From contig JAPYXD010000308.1 in NCBI GenBank assembly GCA_030998225.1, forward strand, positions 6,272,001-6,336,000: a stretch of DNA of 64,000 nucleotides. The letters are read 5' to 3'. Below the pieces are notes generated by a model, which did no database searches, was not told where the DNA came from, and saw only the letters and a program-made list of their open reading frames with translations. The position numbers and the translations under genes were made by a program. Position 1 is the stretch's first letter; each line of letters starts with the position of its first letter. Shown here in pieces: positions 28,809 through 40,016 of this stretch. The stretch comes from Diplolepis rosae (lineage: Eukaryota; Arthropoda; Insecta; Hymenoptera; Diplolepididae).

Positions 28809-30487
28809 GTGAATACGGGAAGGGGCGGAAAGGTAAGGAGCCCCTCCTGGAACACAAAACGACTCAGCAAAGACAAACTTCGCGAACATCTCGAAGAAAC
28901 CAGGCTCATAGATGAGCTTGGATGGGCAAGGTCTGCTGAGTCGTTGGAGGACACTGTGCGGGAGGCGAGGCGGGAAGTGGTCGGCGAGAACGGTCTCTCG
29001 GAAAACCAGTTCGGCTTTCCGAAAGGCAGGTCCACAGTTGACGCCATCCAGGCAGTGGTGGACATTGCCACTAAAGCAAGAAGAGGAACCAGTAAGCGTA
29101 AGGGATTCTGCGCGTTGATCAGCATTGACATACGCAATGCGTTCAATACCGCGAGATAGAACATTTGCATCGAGGCGATGGTGCGGAAAAAGGTTCCAGA
29201 CTACCTGTTGCGAATGATAGATGACTATCTGAGCGACAGGTGGGTGATATACGAGGGCGACAAATGGTCCCTTAAGGAAGAGATGACATGTGGCGCACCT
29301 CAAGGGTCGCGGGTGGGTCCACTCGTTTGGAACGTCATGTACGACGATTTCCTGCGCAAGACCTGCCTGCTGGAACGAGCATCATCGGCTTCGCGGATGA
29401 CGCACTTGTCGTGTGCGCTGCTGACAACGTCGGGATTCTGGAGCTGAGGATCAATGATACTCTGTGGCGGGCAAAGCGTTGGTTGGATAGCAGATGCCTG
29501 AAAATGGGCCCTGAAAAAATCGAGGCTCTGCTGGTCACGGACAGGAGATCCTTCAAATACCCGAGGATCGTTCTCGGGGAACATGAAATCAAGTGGAAAA
29601 GGAACATTAAGTACCTGGGTGTGCAGTTGGATCGAAGGCTTAACTTCGGCGAACACCTGCAGATCGCGACTGACAAAGCCATCCAATGTGGGGCCGCCCT
29701 GACCCGGCTCATGCCCAACATTGGTGGTCCTAGGGATGCTAAGAGAAGGCTGGTGGTGAGCGTGGTAAATTCAAAGCTGCTCTATGCAGATCCGATCTGG
29801 ACAAGTGCCCTTAACAACCATGCTATCCGGAAGAAGCTGTTCTCGGCACAGAGAGGTGTGGTGATGAGAATTGTCTTAGCATACCGAACTGTGTCGACGA
29901 GTGCTGTGCTTGTCCTGGCGAGCGTCCCGCCCATAGATTTATTGGCGGAGGAAAGGCAGGAGACCTTTCAGCTTCGCAAGGAGCTTACCTGCGCCGACCT
30001 GCAGGAAATCGCTCGCGCGTAGGAGGCCATCCGCAAGGATGGAGGGCGCAGACTCGTCGAGAAATGGCAGACGAGATGGCATGGTGACCGAACCGGGAGA
30101 TGGACACACCGTCTGATCCCGGAACTAGCCACCTGGCTGGATAGAAAGCACGATCAAGTCGGCTTTTACCTGGCGCAAGCGCTTTCGGGCCATGCTTGCT
30201 TTAATGCGTACCTGAAGCGCTTCAAGAAAAGAGACGATGAGTCGTGCCGCTACTGCGGTTCCCTTGTGGAAAATGCAGAGCACACACTCTTTGTCTGTGC
30301 CAGGTGGGGCCCGGAAAGGGAGGCTGTCGGTCGGGCAGTGGGCGCACAACTCACTCCTGACACGATGGTCTCTCTCATGCCCCAGTCTGAACAGATATGG
30401 ATGCTTATCGAGTCATTCGTCGCCCTGGTGATAGAGAGGAGGGAGCTCGAAGGTCGTGCAGAGCGCGGCAACAATGGGGGCCAGTAG
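28809..30487 (+). pseudogene. LINE copy 2 ORF2: pre-RT remnant, RT and C-terminus, multiply broken
   Basis: The first piece (28809-29157) runs from GRGGKVRSPSWNTKRL through LENQ-type and SENQFGFPKGRSTVDAI to ISIDIRNAFNTAR, motif A, ended by TAG at 29157-29159 (Trp codon changed to stop). The next piece (29178-29445) contains YLLRMIDDYLSDRWVIYEGD and CGAPQGSRVGPLVWNVMYDD (motif B). A 1-nt loss at 29351-29380 shifts the frame; the FADD box (IIGFADDALVV) is in the piece 29288-30020. That ends at TAG 30020-30022. The final piece keeps CRYCGSLVENAEHTLFVC near 30240-30300. Confidence 0.88.
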
Positions 30488-30856
30488 AAATCGCATCGGG
30501 GCTTACACCCGCGGTCCTGCGTCTTGGGCGGACTTGGCTGTTCGCGTCGACTGGGGGAGGAATCTTTTTATTCCTTGCCTGGCTGGCGCGGCTAGCCGGC
30601 CTGCCAAACGGATGTGTTTCCGCGGATGGGAGTCCCGGGCGAACGGACGACGGAAAAGTCGTACGCGACTTTAAGCTGGAACCAACTGCCCGCGAATTTT
30701 AAATCCGAAAGACGGTTCCGCGGGCGGTGTATTGGTTCGTGAGAGGGGGTTTTTTGGTTTTAACAGGTATGCCTAGACCTGTCCTAGGAGAGTCCTGTAC
30801 AGCGTCTATAAAAGATTTCGCCATTTTTCCTCCTCACCAAAAAAAAAAAAAAAAAC
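30488..30856 (+). other. LINE copy 2 3' UTR and A-tail
   Basis: Near-identical to the segments at 60676-61042 and 36116-36495: GCTGGAACCAACTGCCCGCG, GGTGTATTGGTTCG, CCTAGGAGAGTCCTGTACA, TATAAAAGATTTCGCCAT, then poly(A). Confidence 0.88.
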
Positions 30857-32024
30857 GATAATGCTATCTTTTGCCCTCTAATCTAAGAGGTATCCAAGTA
30901 AGTAAGCACCTAAGTATCGTTTCTTGTATCAAGTTCTATAAACTCTATTGCTTACTCTTCAATATATTATTTATATATTAAATTCAGTGTCTTATTATCA
31001 TTATGAAGAACTCAGGGCCCATAGACCTGACAAGTCACAAAGTGCCCACAAATAAAAATAAATTATCGGGCCTCACCAACCTGATATAATCAGGTAACCG
31101 CCTTCCTTACATCCAAAAATCCAAACTACCCTCGCCTTTTGCTCGGGACCTAAGATAAAAACCTCTAAATCCCTCAACCAACCCGTCGAAAAAATTTGCG
31201 AAAACTGGTTGACAAGGAAAAGACTGGGATAGATAAGAGTATCGGAGGTGTGATACTTATTTTTTTGGATAATCTCCCAGTGTCCTCTATTAGCTTAGTC
31301 AGTTATACTTTTGGCAATCGCCTCGATGCGTGCGTGTTTAGGGTTCACGCCTTCTTGCTTGCAGATTTTTCAGGCTTACATGCATTGGCGATTAGATTAT
31401 AACAATATGCATTTGCAAAATGATGCATTTATGAAAGTATTTGTCATTTTTAAAGTATGAAAATAAATAAATTACTTGTAAAAACTAAGAATAAACAAAG
31501 AGAAGAAAAGAGATTCAATTTTTTTCGAAAGCTGAACTTGGAGGTATAAAAGGATAGGTATTTTAGTTTAAGCAATACAAAGTGTGTATTTGGCAGCAAT
31601 AGATAATTTTTATCTTTTTCTATCAAAAATGATCTATATTTTTCTACATTTTTGCATCCAGCATGGTTGATATCGTATTTTAAAAAATTTTCTATTTTGC
31701 TGTGTGCGTTAATTCATAAAGTAAATAGAAATAGCCAATATTATTTTGAAACTTGTAATCATATGATTTTAAAGTGTGATAAAACCGTCTGAATCATTTT
31801 ATAGAAAGTTTGTTCAGCTATATTTTTTCGCATGTCATCTTCTCTAACGAACTTTCCATTCAGCCATTTCGCTAGAGTTCTTTACTCAAGATTTGTTCAA
31901 ATTTTTTCTTTTCTGAAATTCTGCTTTTTGAGTCGGTGAACTATGTGCATGTTATGTACCGGGCTTTGCTTCCAGGACTTTCAACTAGTTAGCAGTCTGA
32001 AACTTTTCGGAAATTAAGACGTTT

Positions 32025-32300
32025 CCGCAATTTGATGAGAATGCAAAAGATAATTATCACATTCACTTTCTCACAATAAGTGTAGAAAGAGGGGGAAAAT
32101 ATTCCATGTTTAAAACTCAAAAATGGTGCAATAGCAAAATGATCACAGTACAAAATCAATCCAAATATTCCTAATCATTAAAAATACCTACCATCCTCAC
32201 CTTGCAATAAAAATACCAGACAGATCGAAATAAAAATTGATTCGCAGTCCTCTAAGCGTCTTAATACCGATCAGACCTTCAAGTAGTAGAGACTAAAGTT
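32025..32300 (+). repeat. dispersed repeat, first copy (second at 38375-38700)
   Basis: Shared blocks in order: CAATTTGATGA, ACATT..CTTTCTCAC.ATA, GTAGAAAGAGGGG, TGGCGCAATA-like, CCTAATCATTAA-like, GCTCACCTCGC-like, GCAGTCYTCTAAG, GTCTTAATACCG/GTCTTGGCCGG, CAGACCT, AGTARAGA. Diverged but collinear over ~300 bp. Superfamily unknown. Confidence 0.65.
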
Positions 32301-32439
32301 TCTTTATTATATACGATGTTTTTTTTAGTTTTTGTCGCTGAAAAATAAATTTATTTCATTTATTCCTACATCTTCTAATTCAAAATTTTCCACAGAATAA
32401 TAATTGCAATGCATCAAATGTTTTTTTGACCATTCTTAG

Positions 32440-32515
32440 CCATAATAATATATATATATATATATATATATGTTATATAATAATATATAATATAATATAA
32501 AAACATAAGGTATAA
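32440..32515. repeat. (TA)n microsatellite with TATAA expansions
   Basis: Eleven or more TA repeats from 32447, then TTATATAATAATATATAATATAA-type degenerate units. Confidence 0.9.
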
Positions 32516-32949
32516 ATGAACCAAGAATACAAAGAAGAAACCAAACTTAATGATTTTGGGTTAAAATGACTTTGTCATCTATATCATTTAAATACAGGGT
32601 AAGGCACATAAAGTGTTACAGTGTGATAGCACTCAAACTATTGATCATATCCAAAAATGTTTTAGACAAAAGTTTCAGTGTTCGAGAAGGCCGTCATACT
32701 CGACCACCCTATTTTTTTATCGGTGGAGGCGCTGAAGCTACACCAAGGTCAACTCCACTTTTTAAAATGGAACCATGTATTTTTTTTCGATGGCATTTTC
32801 ACCGATTTTAAGACGAATTCAGAGACCTACAAAACAAGGTCATTCTAGTCACCCAAAGTATGAAAATAGTCGAAAAATCGAAACATATCGGAATAATTCA
32901 CTTTCAAAGGATCCACTAACCGTGGTTTGGGTCTACCTACAGAAGATGC

Positions 32950-33660
32950 TCGAAGTGATGACCCTCGACTTGTAAGCACTTGTTAATTCGCTGATGAAAA
33001 GACCGTGTAACTTCAGTCAACATTTATAGTGTAATTTCGGTCATGCTCGGCGTATTCTTTCATTCATATCGTCAGGCGTGGTAGGTGCTACGCCATGACG
33101 CGTTCTTTGACAAAACCCCATAAAATGTAATCTGGCGATAGATCTTGCAAACAATGTGGCCAAGCTGCGGGACCGCCTCATCCTATCCACTTTTCGTCAA
33201 AAATCTCATTCATCTCTCGTCTTGAACATGGAGCATAATGGGGTGGTGCACCGTCGTGTTGTATCCACATGTTCACGCGAACATGCAACGGCACGTCTTC
33301 CATTAATTAAGGCGGTACGTTTTGCAGGAAGTTTGCGAAAACTTGCCCAGTCAAGCGACCTTCAAAAAATATGGACCAATGACGTGATCGCCGACAATGC
33401 TGCACCAACAATTAACGGACCACGGATGTTGAAATGGTGCAGTTCTCATCCATCGAGGATTCTCATTTGGCCAATAATGCATATTTTGCCTATTCACATT
33501 TCCCGTATTTGCGAAGTTAACTTCATCAGAAAAAGCACATGACTCAAAAATGAGACATCTGTGCGCATTTTTCTACGAATCCAATTACAGAAATTTACGG
33601 GCTTAAGGGAATGATTGCCGTACAAATCCTGATGTAATGACATACGATACGGATAGAACG
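32950..33660 (-). pseudogene. Tc1/mariner-type transposase, catalytic part, frameshifted
   Basis: Reading the minus strand from 33660: HTFYPYRMSLHQDLYGN, FCNWIRRKMRT, then VLFSDEVNFANTGNVNRQNM with the first catalytic Asp, YWPNENPRWMRT, WSVNCWCSIVGDHVIGPYF. Then stops and frameshifts appear. Further on come HDGAPPHY-like text (damaged), GGPAAWP and DLSP followed by ILWG, the third-Asp region, near 33130-33180. I place it in the DDE_3-type Tc1/mariner group with a SDE first motif. No open frame exceeds ~130 codons. Confidence 0.75.
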
Positions 33661-33691
33661 TGTGTTTATGTGTTTGTTTCGCTGTACAAAA

Positions 33692-34440
33692 AGGACGGGT
33701 GGGGAGGCTTAGCAGACGGCCCTAGGGCCATGGAGGTTGTAGTTCCCGATGAATCGGTGAACAAATTCAGGGGGCTCTATGGACGGGCATCTTCCCATTG
33801 CGAGAAGGGTGCCCTATAAACGGCTCTATCCCAGGTTGAAAGCGGGGGACGCTATAGACGCGTCTATCCCCATGCATAGAGAAGGATGTATGCCCCAGGC
33901 AGCGGCGCTGAAAATGAGTCTGCGAGTGCCTGTGAGGAATGACTGTCAGCGCCGCATGACTGTGATATGTATCCTTCGAATGCGAGAGAAGAACTTATAG
34001 ACGAGCTCTCTCTTGAATGAGGCAAAGAGCGAATTGGTGTATGCAATCTCCTGGAGGACACTGCAAGGCCTCCGCAGTCTGTGACCAAGAACTGTCCAAA
34101 CGATCGTTTCCGTATGGCGTCCCACTGGGAGTGCTTCGTCGCCGAATGGTGTCTTCCCCGGCCCACGAGGAGGCGAGGTTGATCTGAGCCTAGCTCTACC
34201 GAGGATGGTGTGCCATGCGGGATCAGGAGCCAGCCCCTTCGGGACCTTGATCAGGTAGTGCGTATTGAACACAGGTGTCGGAGACTGTGTTGCTTCGAGC
34301 GAGTCCGGCCTGTCCGTGTATTCCGGGACAGGCTAAGCGGAGGTTGGGCCTCTGGAAACTGGGGTGGGACTTCGGTCCGAGGGTACACCCGTTCTCAACT
34401 ATTCCGACCCGCTCCTCTATGCACGATGCGCTGGTACATA
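33692..34440 (+). promoter_or_regulatory. LINE copy 3 5' UTR
   Basis: Collinear with the reverse complement of 24460-25215. It contains an internal two-copy motif (AAACGGCTCTATCCCAGG / GACGCGTCTATCCCCATG) near 33818 and 33860. It lies directly next to transposase coding sequence on its left. Confidence 0.75.
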
Positions 34441-34505
34441 ATTTATGGATCTTCAAAAAATAAAAAAGGGGAACAAGGAGTGTGTAATTCTTTCGGAAGC
34501 TGAGG

Positions 34506-35143
34506 GATGGAAGGACGTCCTTTAGCTCGTGAAGGAGCAAAGCGATAAAATGGAGAAATTGGCGAGGGCTCTCAGCGCCATCCAGCAGGGTATGCTGAGA
34601 AACAACCTTCGCAATGTCACTGATACAGTGAAAGAGGCAAATGAGAGGTTGGGCGGAATGCTCAACACCCATAGATGCCTTCTAAAAAGCGGGGTGAAAA
34701 TCCAAAAAAAATGGAATCTCACCCCGCTATGAAAAAATTGGCGATATTTTAGAGACAGCGTTCGACGTCTCTGGGAGACACTCCCCAAATCAGGCAGTTG
34801 GCCACGAGCCAGCCCCCAAATAAAGAAGGGGACGGGCACGTGGTCACGAAGAAAAAAGGGAAAAAAAGAAAAAAGAAAAAAAGGATAGGAGGGCGGAGGA
34901 CCATGTGCGCAGAGCGGAGGGGACTGTCGCCAAACATAAGTTGAAGCGCTCCACGCCCGCCAGGTCGGGCGACACCATCAGGGTGTAGGCGAGGGATGGC
35001 CAGTCCTACGCTGACATCTTGAGGGAAATGAAGGCGAAGGACGACCCCCGGAGGGCAGGACTCGAGGTCCTGTCTATCCGGAGGACCAGAAAGGTGGAAG
35101 TCCTTCCAGTCCTCAAAAAGGGGGGCAACGTTTAGAACAACGG
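34506..35143 (+). pseudogene. LINE copy 3 ORF1 fragments
   Basis: GWKDVL* then VKEQSDKMEKLARALSAIQQ and LGGMLNTHRCLLKSG match the ORF1 N-terminus of copy 1. The TAG inside LQLLKEQ is a copy-specific stop. After 34740 a purine-rich stretch encodes a Lys/Arg-rich region (EKREKKKKK-like) in shifting frames. Zinc knuckles are absent. Confidence 0.7.
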
Positions 35144-35152
35144 TGCCAAGCA

Positions 35153-36113
35153 ATGGATAAGGGTAGAGGCGGCGAAGGAAAGAGCCCCTCCTGGAACACG
35201 AGACGACTCTGCAGGAAGAGACTTAGAATCCATCTCGAGACGACCAGGCTCATTGATGAGCTTGTTTGGGTCGAGCCTACTGGGTCGTTGGAGGACACTA
35301 TGCGCTCGGCGAGGCGAAAGATGGTCGCGGTTTGCGACTATTCGATGCCTTGCCGCAAGCGTAGGCAAGCCAAGGGTTCGATGTACTGGTGGAACGACCA
35401 GTTGGCGGCCCTAAACGTGAATGCCTCGCAGCGCGGCAAAAATTCAACCGCTCCCAGGGGGATGCTACGCTGATCGAGACATGGAAAAGGACAAAAGCAG
35501 CTTTGAGGCGAGGCATAAAGAAAAGCCGACTTAAATCCTGGAAAGACTTGATCGGTGAGGTCGAGAAGGACCCATGGGGTCTCGCCTTCAAAATAGTCAC
35601 CAAGAGATTGGTGACTAGAAGAAAGACCTTGGGCCTGGATAATCCCGATCGAATCAAGTACATCGTGAGGAGCTTGTTTCCACACTTAAACACTTAGACT
35701 GGAAAAAGTAGAGGTTGGTCCTGCTGAGGAAGGGCTACACAACTCCAGGGGTAGCCTCGTCGTATAGACCAATATGTCGAGAATGGGGAGAGCGGTCTCT
35801 CGAAAAACTAGTTAGGATTCAGGAAAGGCAGGTCCACTGTGGACGCTATCCAAGCTGTGGTTCACATCGCCACAAATGCAAGAAAAGGAACTGGTAAGAG
35901 TGGAAAACGAGCATTAAGTACCTGGGGGTGCAGTTGGATCGTAGGCTTAGCTTTGGCGAACACCCAAAGATCGCAGCTAACAAAACCATCCAATGTGGAG
36001 CAAAATTGGCTCGGCTCATGCCAAACATTGATGGACCCAGGGAAGCGAAGAGGCGACTGGTGGCGAGCGTGGTCTATTCGAAGCTACTCTATGCAGCTCC
36101 AGTCTGGGCGTAA
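35153..36113 (+). pseudogene. LINE copy 3 ORF2 fragments
   Basis: GKSPSWNTRRLCRKRLR, then LIDELVWVEPTGSLEDTMRS, YWWNDQLAALN (frame shift) and KSRLKSWKDLIGEVEKDPWG, LAFKIVTKRLVTRRKT: the conserved linker between endonuclease and RT. Then VLLRKGYTTPGVASSYRPIC (RT motif 1) and a jump to the thumb region (MQLDRRLSFGEHPKIAANK, CGAKLARLMPNI). Motifs A, B and C are lost, so it is non-functional. Confidence 0.85.
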
Positions 36114-36115
36114 CA

Positions 36116-36495
36116 ACGGAGAGGGCCAGTAGAAATCGAATCAGGGCCCTCACCCGCGGTCCTGCGTCTCGGGCGGACTGAGGTGTTCGCGTCGTTCGGG
36201 GGAGGACTCTTTTTATTCTTCCCCTGGCTGGCGCGGCCAGTAGATTTGCCTAACGGGCATGTGGCCGCGGATGAAAGTTCCGGGCGAACGGATGACGGAA
36301 GAGTCGTTAGCGACTTTAAGCTGGAACCAACTGCCCGCGAAGTTTAAGGCCGAAAGGCGGTCCCGCGGGTGGTGTATTGGTTCGATAGAGGGGGTTTCTG
36401 GTTTTAACGGGTATGCCTACACTCGTCCTAGGAGAGTCCTGTACAACGTCTATAAAAGATTTCGCCGTTTTTCCTCCTCTCAAAAAAAAAAAAAA
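36116..36495 (+). other. LINE copy 3 3' UTR and A-tail
   Basis: Matches 30488-30856 and 60676-61042 through GCTGGAACCAACTGCCCGCG and TATAAAAGATTTCGCC, then poly(A) at 36482-36495. Confidence 0.85.
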
Positions 36496-36650
36496 TCGTT
36501 TGAAAGCCATTTGCGACTTTTGTTGCCTATCTGGATAACGAGCCGCATACAAATCTTGGGCGTTTCTGTAATGTTTACAGCATTCCCTCAGAACCATCAG
36601 CGTATCAAAATATTTATACAAATCGTTCATTTTCGCGTTCCGATGTACTC
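36496..36650 (-). pseudogene. Tc1/mariner-type transposase N-terminus
   Basis: The minus strand reads CKHYRNAQDLYAARYPDRQQ then MAFKR, the Y..RYPDR signature of the first DNA-binding helix in this transposase group. It is cut at FKR by the A-tail junction of LINE copy 3. The segment between this and HTFYPYR at 33660 is missing, so the LINE insertion came with, or after, a deletion. Confidence 0.65.
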
Positions 36651-37064
36651 ACATTAGAAGGTAATGCGTGACTAACTGATATGTCAACAGAAAATGCTTA
36701 CTCTGTGCCGATGTCAACAATACCCTATCGATGTGTATTATCATGGGTATCGTAAGAAATGAAAAGAAATAAAAATGATTTTTCGATTATTTTCATACAT
36801 TGTGTGACGAGAATGACCTTGTCTTGTAGGTCGCTGAATTCGTCTTGAAATCGCTAATAATGTCACTTAAAAAAATACATGGTTCCATTTAAAAAAGTGG
36901 AGTTGACCTTGACGTAGCTTTAGCGCCTCCACTCATAAAAAAATAGGGTGGTCGAGTATGACGGCCTTCTCGAACACTGAAACTTTTGTCTAAAACATTT
37001 TTGGATATGATCAATAGTTTGAGTGCTATCGCTCTGTAACACTTTATGTGCCTCGCCCTATATA

Positions 37065-40010
37065 TACATCAAGAATAGTCAGCTATTATATACAATCAAT
37101 CGGATACATTCAGAAATCGGAAATTACACAACTTATAGTAATAAGATATAGGATTAATAAATCAAACTCGGCCATTTTCAGTAAATAAGGTACACAAATA
37201 TGCGAGACCATAAAGGTTGATCTTGAAATAAAGCTTCATTTAGTTTATTGATAAGGTAAGAAACAAAAAATGACGAAAATCACAAAAAAATAACATTTTT
37301 AAGATATATTTTAATATATGCTCATATCCTTGCAATTAGTAGTTCTTAAAATAATTGATAAGTGATTTGTGATGGCTCAATTGAAATGCAAATATTATTT
37401 TCATGAGTAGCCAGAATCTGAATACCCGGATGGGAGTCCCTGTTACGGGCGGTCCAAAGTGTGCGATATTTTTTTGGAAAAAGTTTTTATTAGTATACAA
37501 AATCTAATTTATGAAATATCAATTGCTTTAAAAGTGAATGAACTGCACACTTTTGAACGTTCGTAACCTGATTGCATTCCAGTGGCTAATGCAATTCAGC
37601 ATTTTTGGTCATGCGAGCTGGTCTTGAGACGTAGAGTAATTCATATTCTAGTTATTTAAATACATTTAAATTAAACTTTTAAAAGTTTGAATAAAACTTT
37701 TGAAAGTTTGAATAAATCTTTTGAAAATAAGACTATTTCCCCCTTTTGTTTTTCAGATGCATTAATGTTTTATAAATTAGATTAATTGATAGCGAGAGTG
37801 CATAGGCACTCAATCGCTATGATCTAAAAAAGTATGAAATAAGAGAAAAGCGAAGAATGAGTGTAAAGTGAGAGCGATGATATAAAAACTAGGATGAGCG
37901 GAGAAAGAATAGAATAGGAAAAAGAATGAGCAATAGCAGACTCGCGATAGAATGTACGAATAGAAGAGGAAAAAGAGAACGAAGAAGAGAGAGCGATATC
38001 TAGTACACGTACACTCATGCACTGTTTGTCGACACAACTTTCTGCCGTTTGTCAATTCCTCCTTTCGTTCGCCTATGCACATGCCTAATATACTGGTCTC
38101 TTTTAGAAAATCTTGATGCGCTCTGCTGTGCATCGCGAGGCTAGCATTCATCTCATAATTGCATCTCCTCCTCATACACCTATCCTTGCTCAAATGCTTT
38201 AGCCACCTGATCTCCCACCACAAAAGCCACGTGCTTTTTGTAACTAAAACCCAATGCTCATCTGAATACTTAAATAATTATGTCAAAGCTTTAATCCACT
38301 TAAAGATTATAAGCCTAGACTAATTAAATATATATATTTCAATTTACTCTGAAATATATTGGAAACTAAAATTGTTTCTACAATTTGATGACCATGCATC
38401 AAATACTAAAAATTGATGAGCACATTTCCTTTCTCACGATAGATGTAGAAAGAGGGGAAAAATAATTGCATTCTAAAAATCAGCAAATGGCGCAATAACC
38501 ACATCAGCATTTGTGCAAATTCCTAAATCCTCCCTGCCATTATTACCTCTGTCCAATCATTAATTCCTTAATCATCAAAAAACTCTACCATGCTCACCTC
38601 GCGATGAACTAGTAAAACGGATCAAGGCAAAATCAAATTTGCAGTCTTCTAAGTGTCTTGGCCGGGTTCAGACCTCAGAATAGTAAAGAAATATAATTTT
38701 CTTTCATCGTGCCCGTCCACGGTTCGGAACAATTGCGTCTTATCACCTGACCAGTTGATTTAATTCGTAAAATATCTGGGTTAGGGCTTCAAATTGGGGA
38801 TCGCGTTTGGGCGGACGTAAAAGATAGAAGTCTTCATCTGAACGGAAGCAGTAGAACAAAATAATAAACTATATTTTTAACATAGTTTATTAATCTTCGG
38901 CGGGCTAATTTAAAGCCCAAAATTTATTGGAAAGAACGGCAAAAAGAAAGTGGCGAAACGGTATTTTTGTGCGCATGTTGTGCGCGACCGACCAGTAAGA
39001 CTCAAGTTGTGTTTTGAGCAACAATAGTAAACCTCTCTGCCCAGTCTAGGACGAATAAGGAGCCCAGGGGTAAACCTCTCTCTCTCTCCCTCCTAGTACT
39101 GGTAGAATTAAGAAGAACTCAGTGTAAGGTATCGTTCCAATTATATATGTATTTATATGTGTGTACCCCATTTTACTTACACCTGTGTGGAAAAATAAAA
39201 TATAGGATTGGGAATTTTTGAGCTTATCCTTTCATTCAGTTTAATTTTCAAAAAAAAGGTTTTCTTGTGCAAAGGGTATAGCCTCCTCAGTCAGAGGAGA
39301 GAGCAAATACGAGTCCCAAAATAAAAACAAATTTTATTTTTCTTTTCTGATAATTTAAAATTTGGCAGTTTGGAGCCTTCACGAACAAGACGTTCGTTTT
39401 GAATGAACAATTTTAATTTAATAATTAAATTTATATTAAAATTAAGTCTTCGTACGTAACAGTCCCAAAGTTTACTCCACGCTAGTTTTTCTCTTCTGTT
39501 TTTTCTTTTATAAAAAGACCCGGCCGGGTCGAAAAGGCTAAGGCTTTGAAGCGAGAAAAAAACTGACATCCGACTGGGTCTCTATACCCAAACTTGAGCG
39601 TTTTTTGTATTCTTTACCTTACTTCGCACGTAGTAAAATTCCAAAAATGATATTTCTGATAATATTTATAAAATGCCTCAATAATATATAAGTACTAGTC
39701 TGGATGAAAGTCGAAATCATATCAATTGAATAAGTGTACAGAAGAAGATGGAGATGGAAAGACTGAGAGGCTGGTTGGATGACTCTTTCCTCTCTCTCAC
39801 TCTTTTTTTACCATCACAGAAAATACGTAAAATCTTTCGAAATGGATTGATCTCTCATGAGAAAGAGACCATTTCGTTTGGGAGGACATTGAAATGGTCA
39901 AGCCTGACCGCCAAGTCTCAAAAATACTTTTGATATACTAAAATTCTAAATATTATCCTGAAATAATATTAAAATATTACCACTAACGATAATAATAATG
40001 GTGCAATAAT
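37065..40010. other. no identifiable gene; low-complexity and one dispersed repeat
   Basis: AT-rich. 37840-38010 is purine-rich (AGAGAAAAGCGAAG-like) and yields long but meaningless frames. 38375-38700 is the second copy of the dispersed repeat at 32025-32300. 39070-39105 is a CTCTCTCTCTCCCTCC tract. Nothing coding was recognised. Confidence 0.45.
38375..38700 (+). repeat. dispersed repeat, second copy
   Basis: Collinear with 32025-32300 (see that entry for shared blocks). About 50 bp longer because of small insertions such as the doubled CAATCATTAATTCCTTAATCAT region. Confidence 0.65.
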
Positions 40011-40016
40011 GTTATA

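Larger units (their letters stand above)
27987..30856 (+). mobile_element. R1-like LINE, copy 2
   Basis: ORF1-endonuclease fusion (27987-28772), RT pieces (28809-30487), 3' UTR (30488-30838) and an A-tail of about 18 (30839-30856). Two large internal deletions are visible: one inside ORF1, and one joining pre-RT sequence (EAREEVV-type end near 28980) to GENGLSENQFGF. The 3' half is very close to copy 4. Confidence 0.9.
30857..32590. other. no gene seen, contains a dispersed repeat
   Basis: AT-rich DNA. The segment 32025-32300 resembles 38375-38700 in the same orientation (see separate entry). A (TA)n tract lies at 32447-32470. Confidence 0.45.
33692..36495 (+). mobile_element. R1-like LINE, copy 3, inside the Tc1-like element
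   Basis: It starts with the 5' UTR also seen in copy 1 (GGACGGGTGGGGAGGCTTAG) and ends in a 14-A tail (36482-36495). Between are the ORF1 N-terminus (34506-34730), a Lys-rich ORF1 tract, pre-RT ORF2 sequence (35153-35700), and short RT and thumb islands (35715-36113). The endonuclease and most of the RT are gone. Confidence 0.9.
32595..37060 (-). mobile_element. Tc1/mariner-superfamily element split by LINE copy 3
   Basis: The left end (CAGGGTAAGGCACATAAAGT...) and right end (complement of TAGGGCGAGGCACATAAAGT) form long inverted repeats that match for ~190 bp (32595-32790, 36868-37060), with TA beside each end. Transposase fragments on the minus strand lie at both sides of LINE copy 3: the N-terminus at 36640-36496, the catalytic part at 33660-32950. 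The LINE therefore inserted into this element later. Confidence 0.85.

Noticed and set aside
37810..38223. 137-codon minus-strand frame
   Set aside because: It reads through a purine-rich low-complexity tract, giving Phe/Tyr/Ser-rich sequence. No start context, domain or homologue type is recognisable.
38978..39460. A possible LTR between TGTTGTGCG and CGTAACA
   Set aside because: TG...CA ends alone are not evidence. No target duplication, partner copy or primer-binding site was found.
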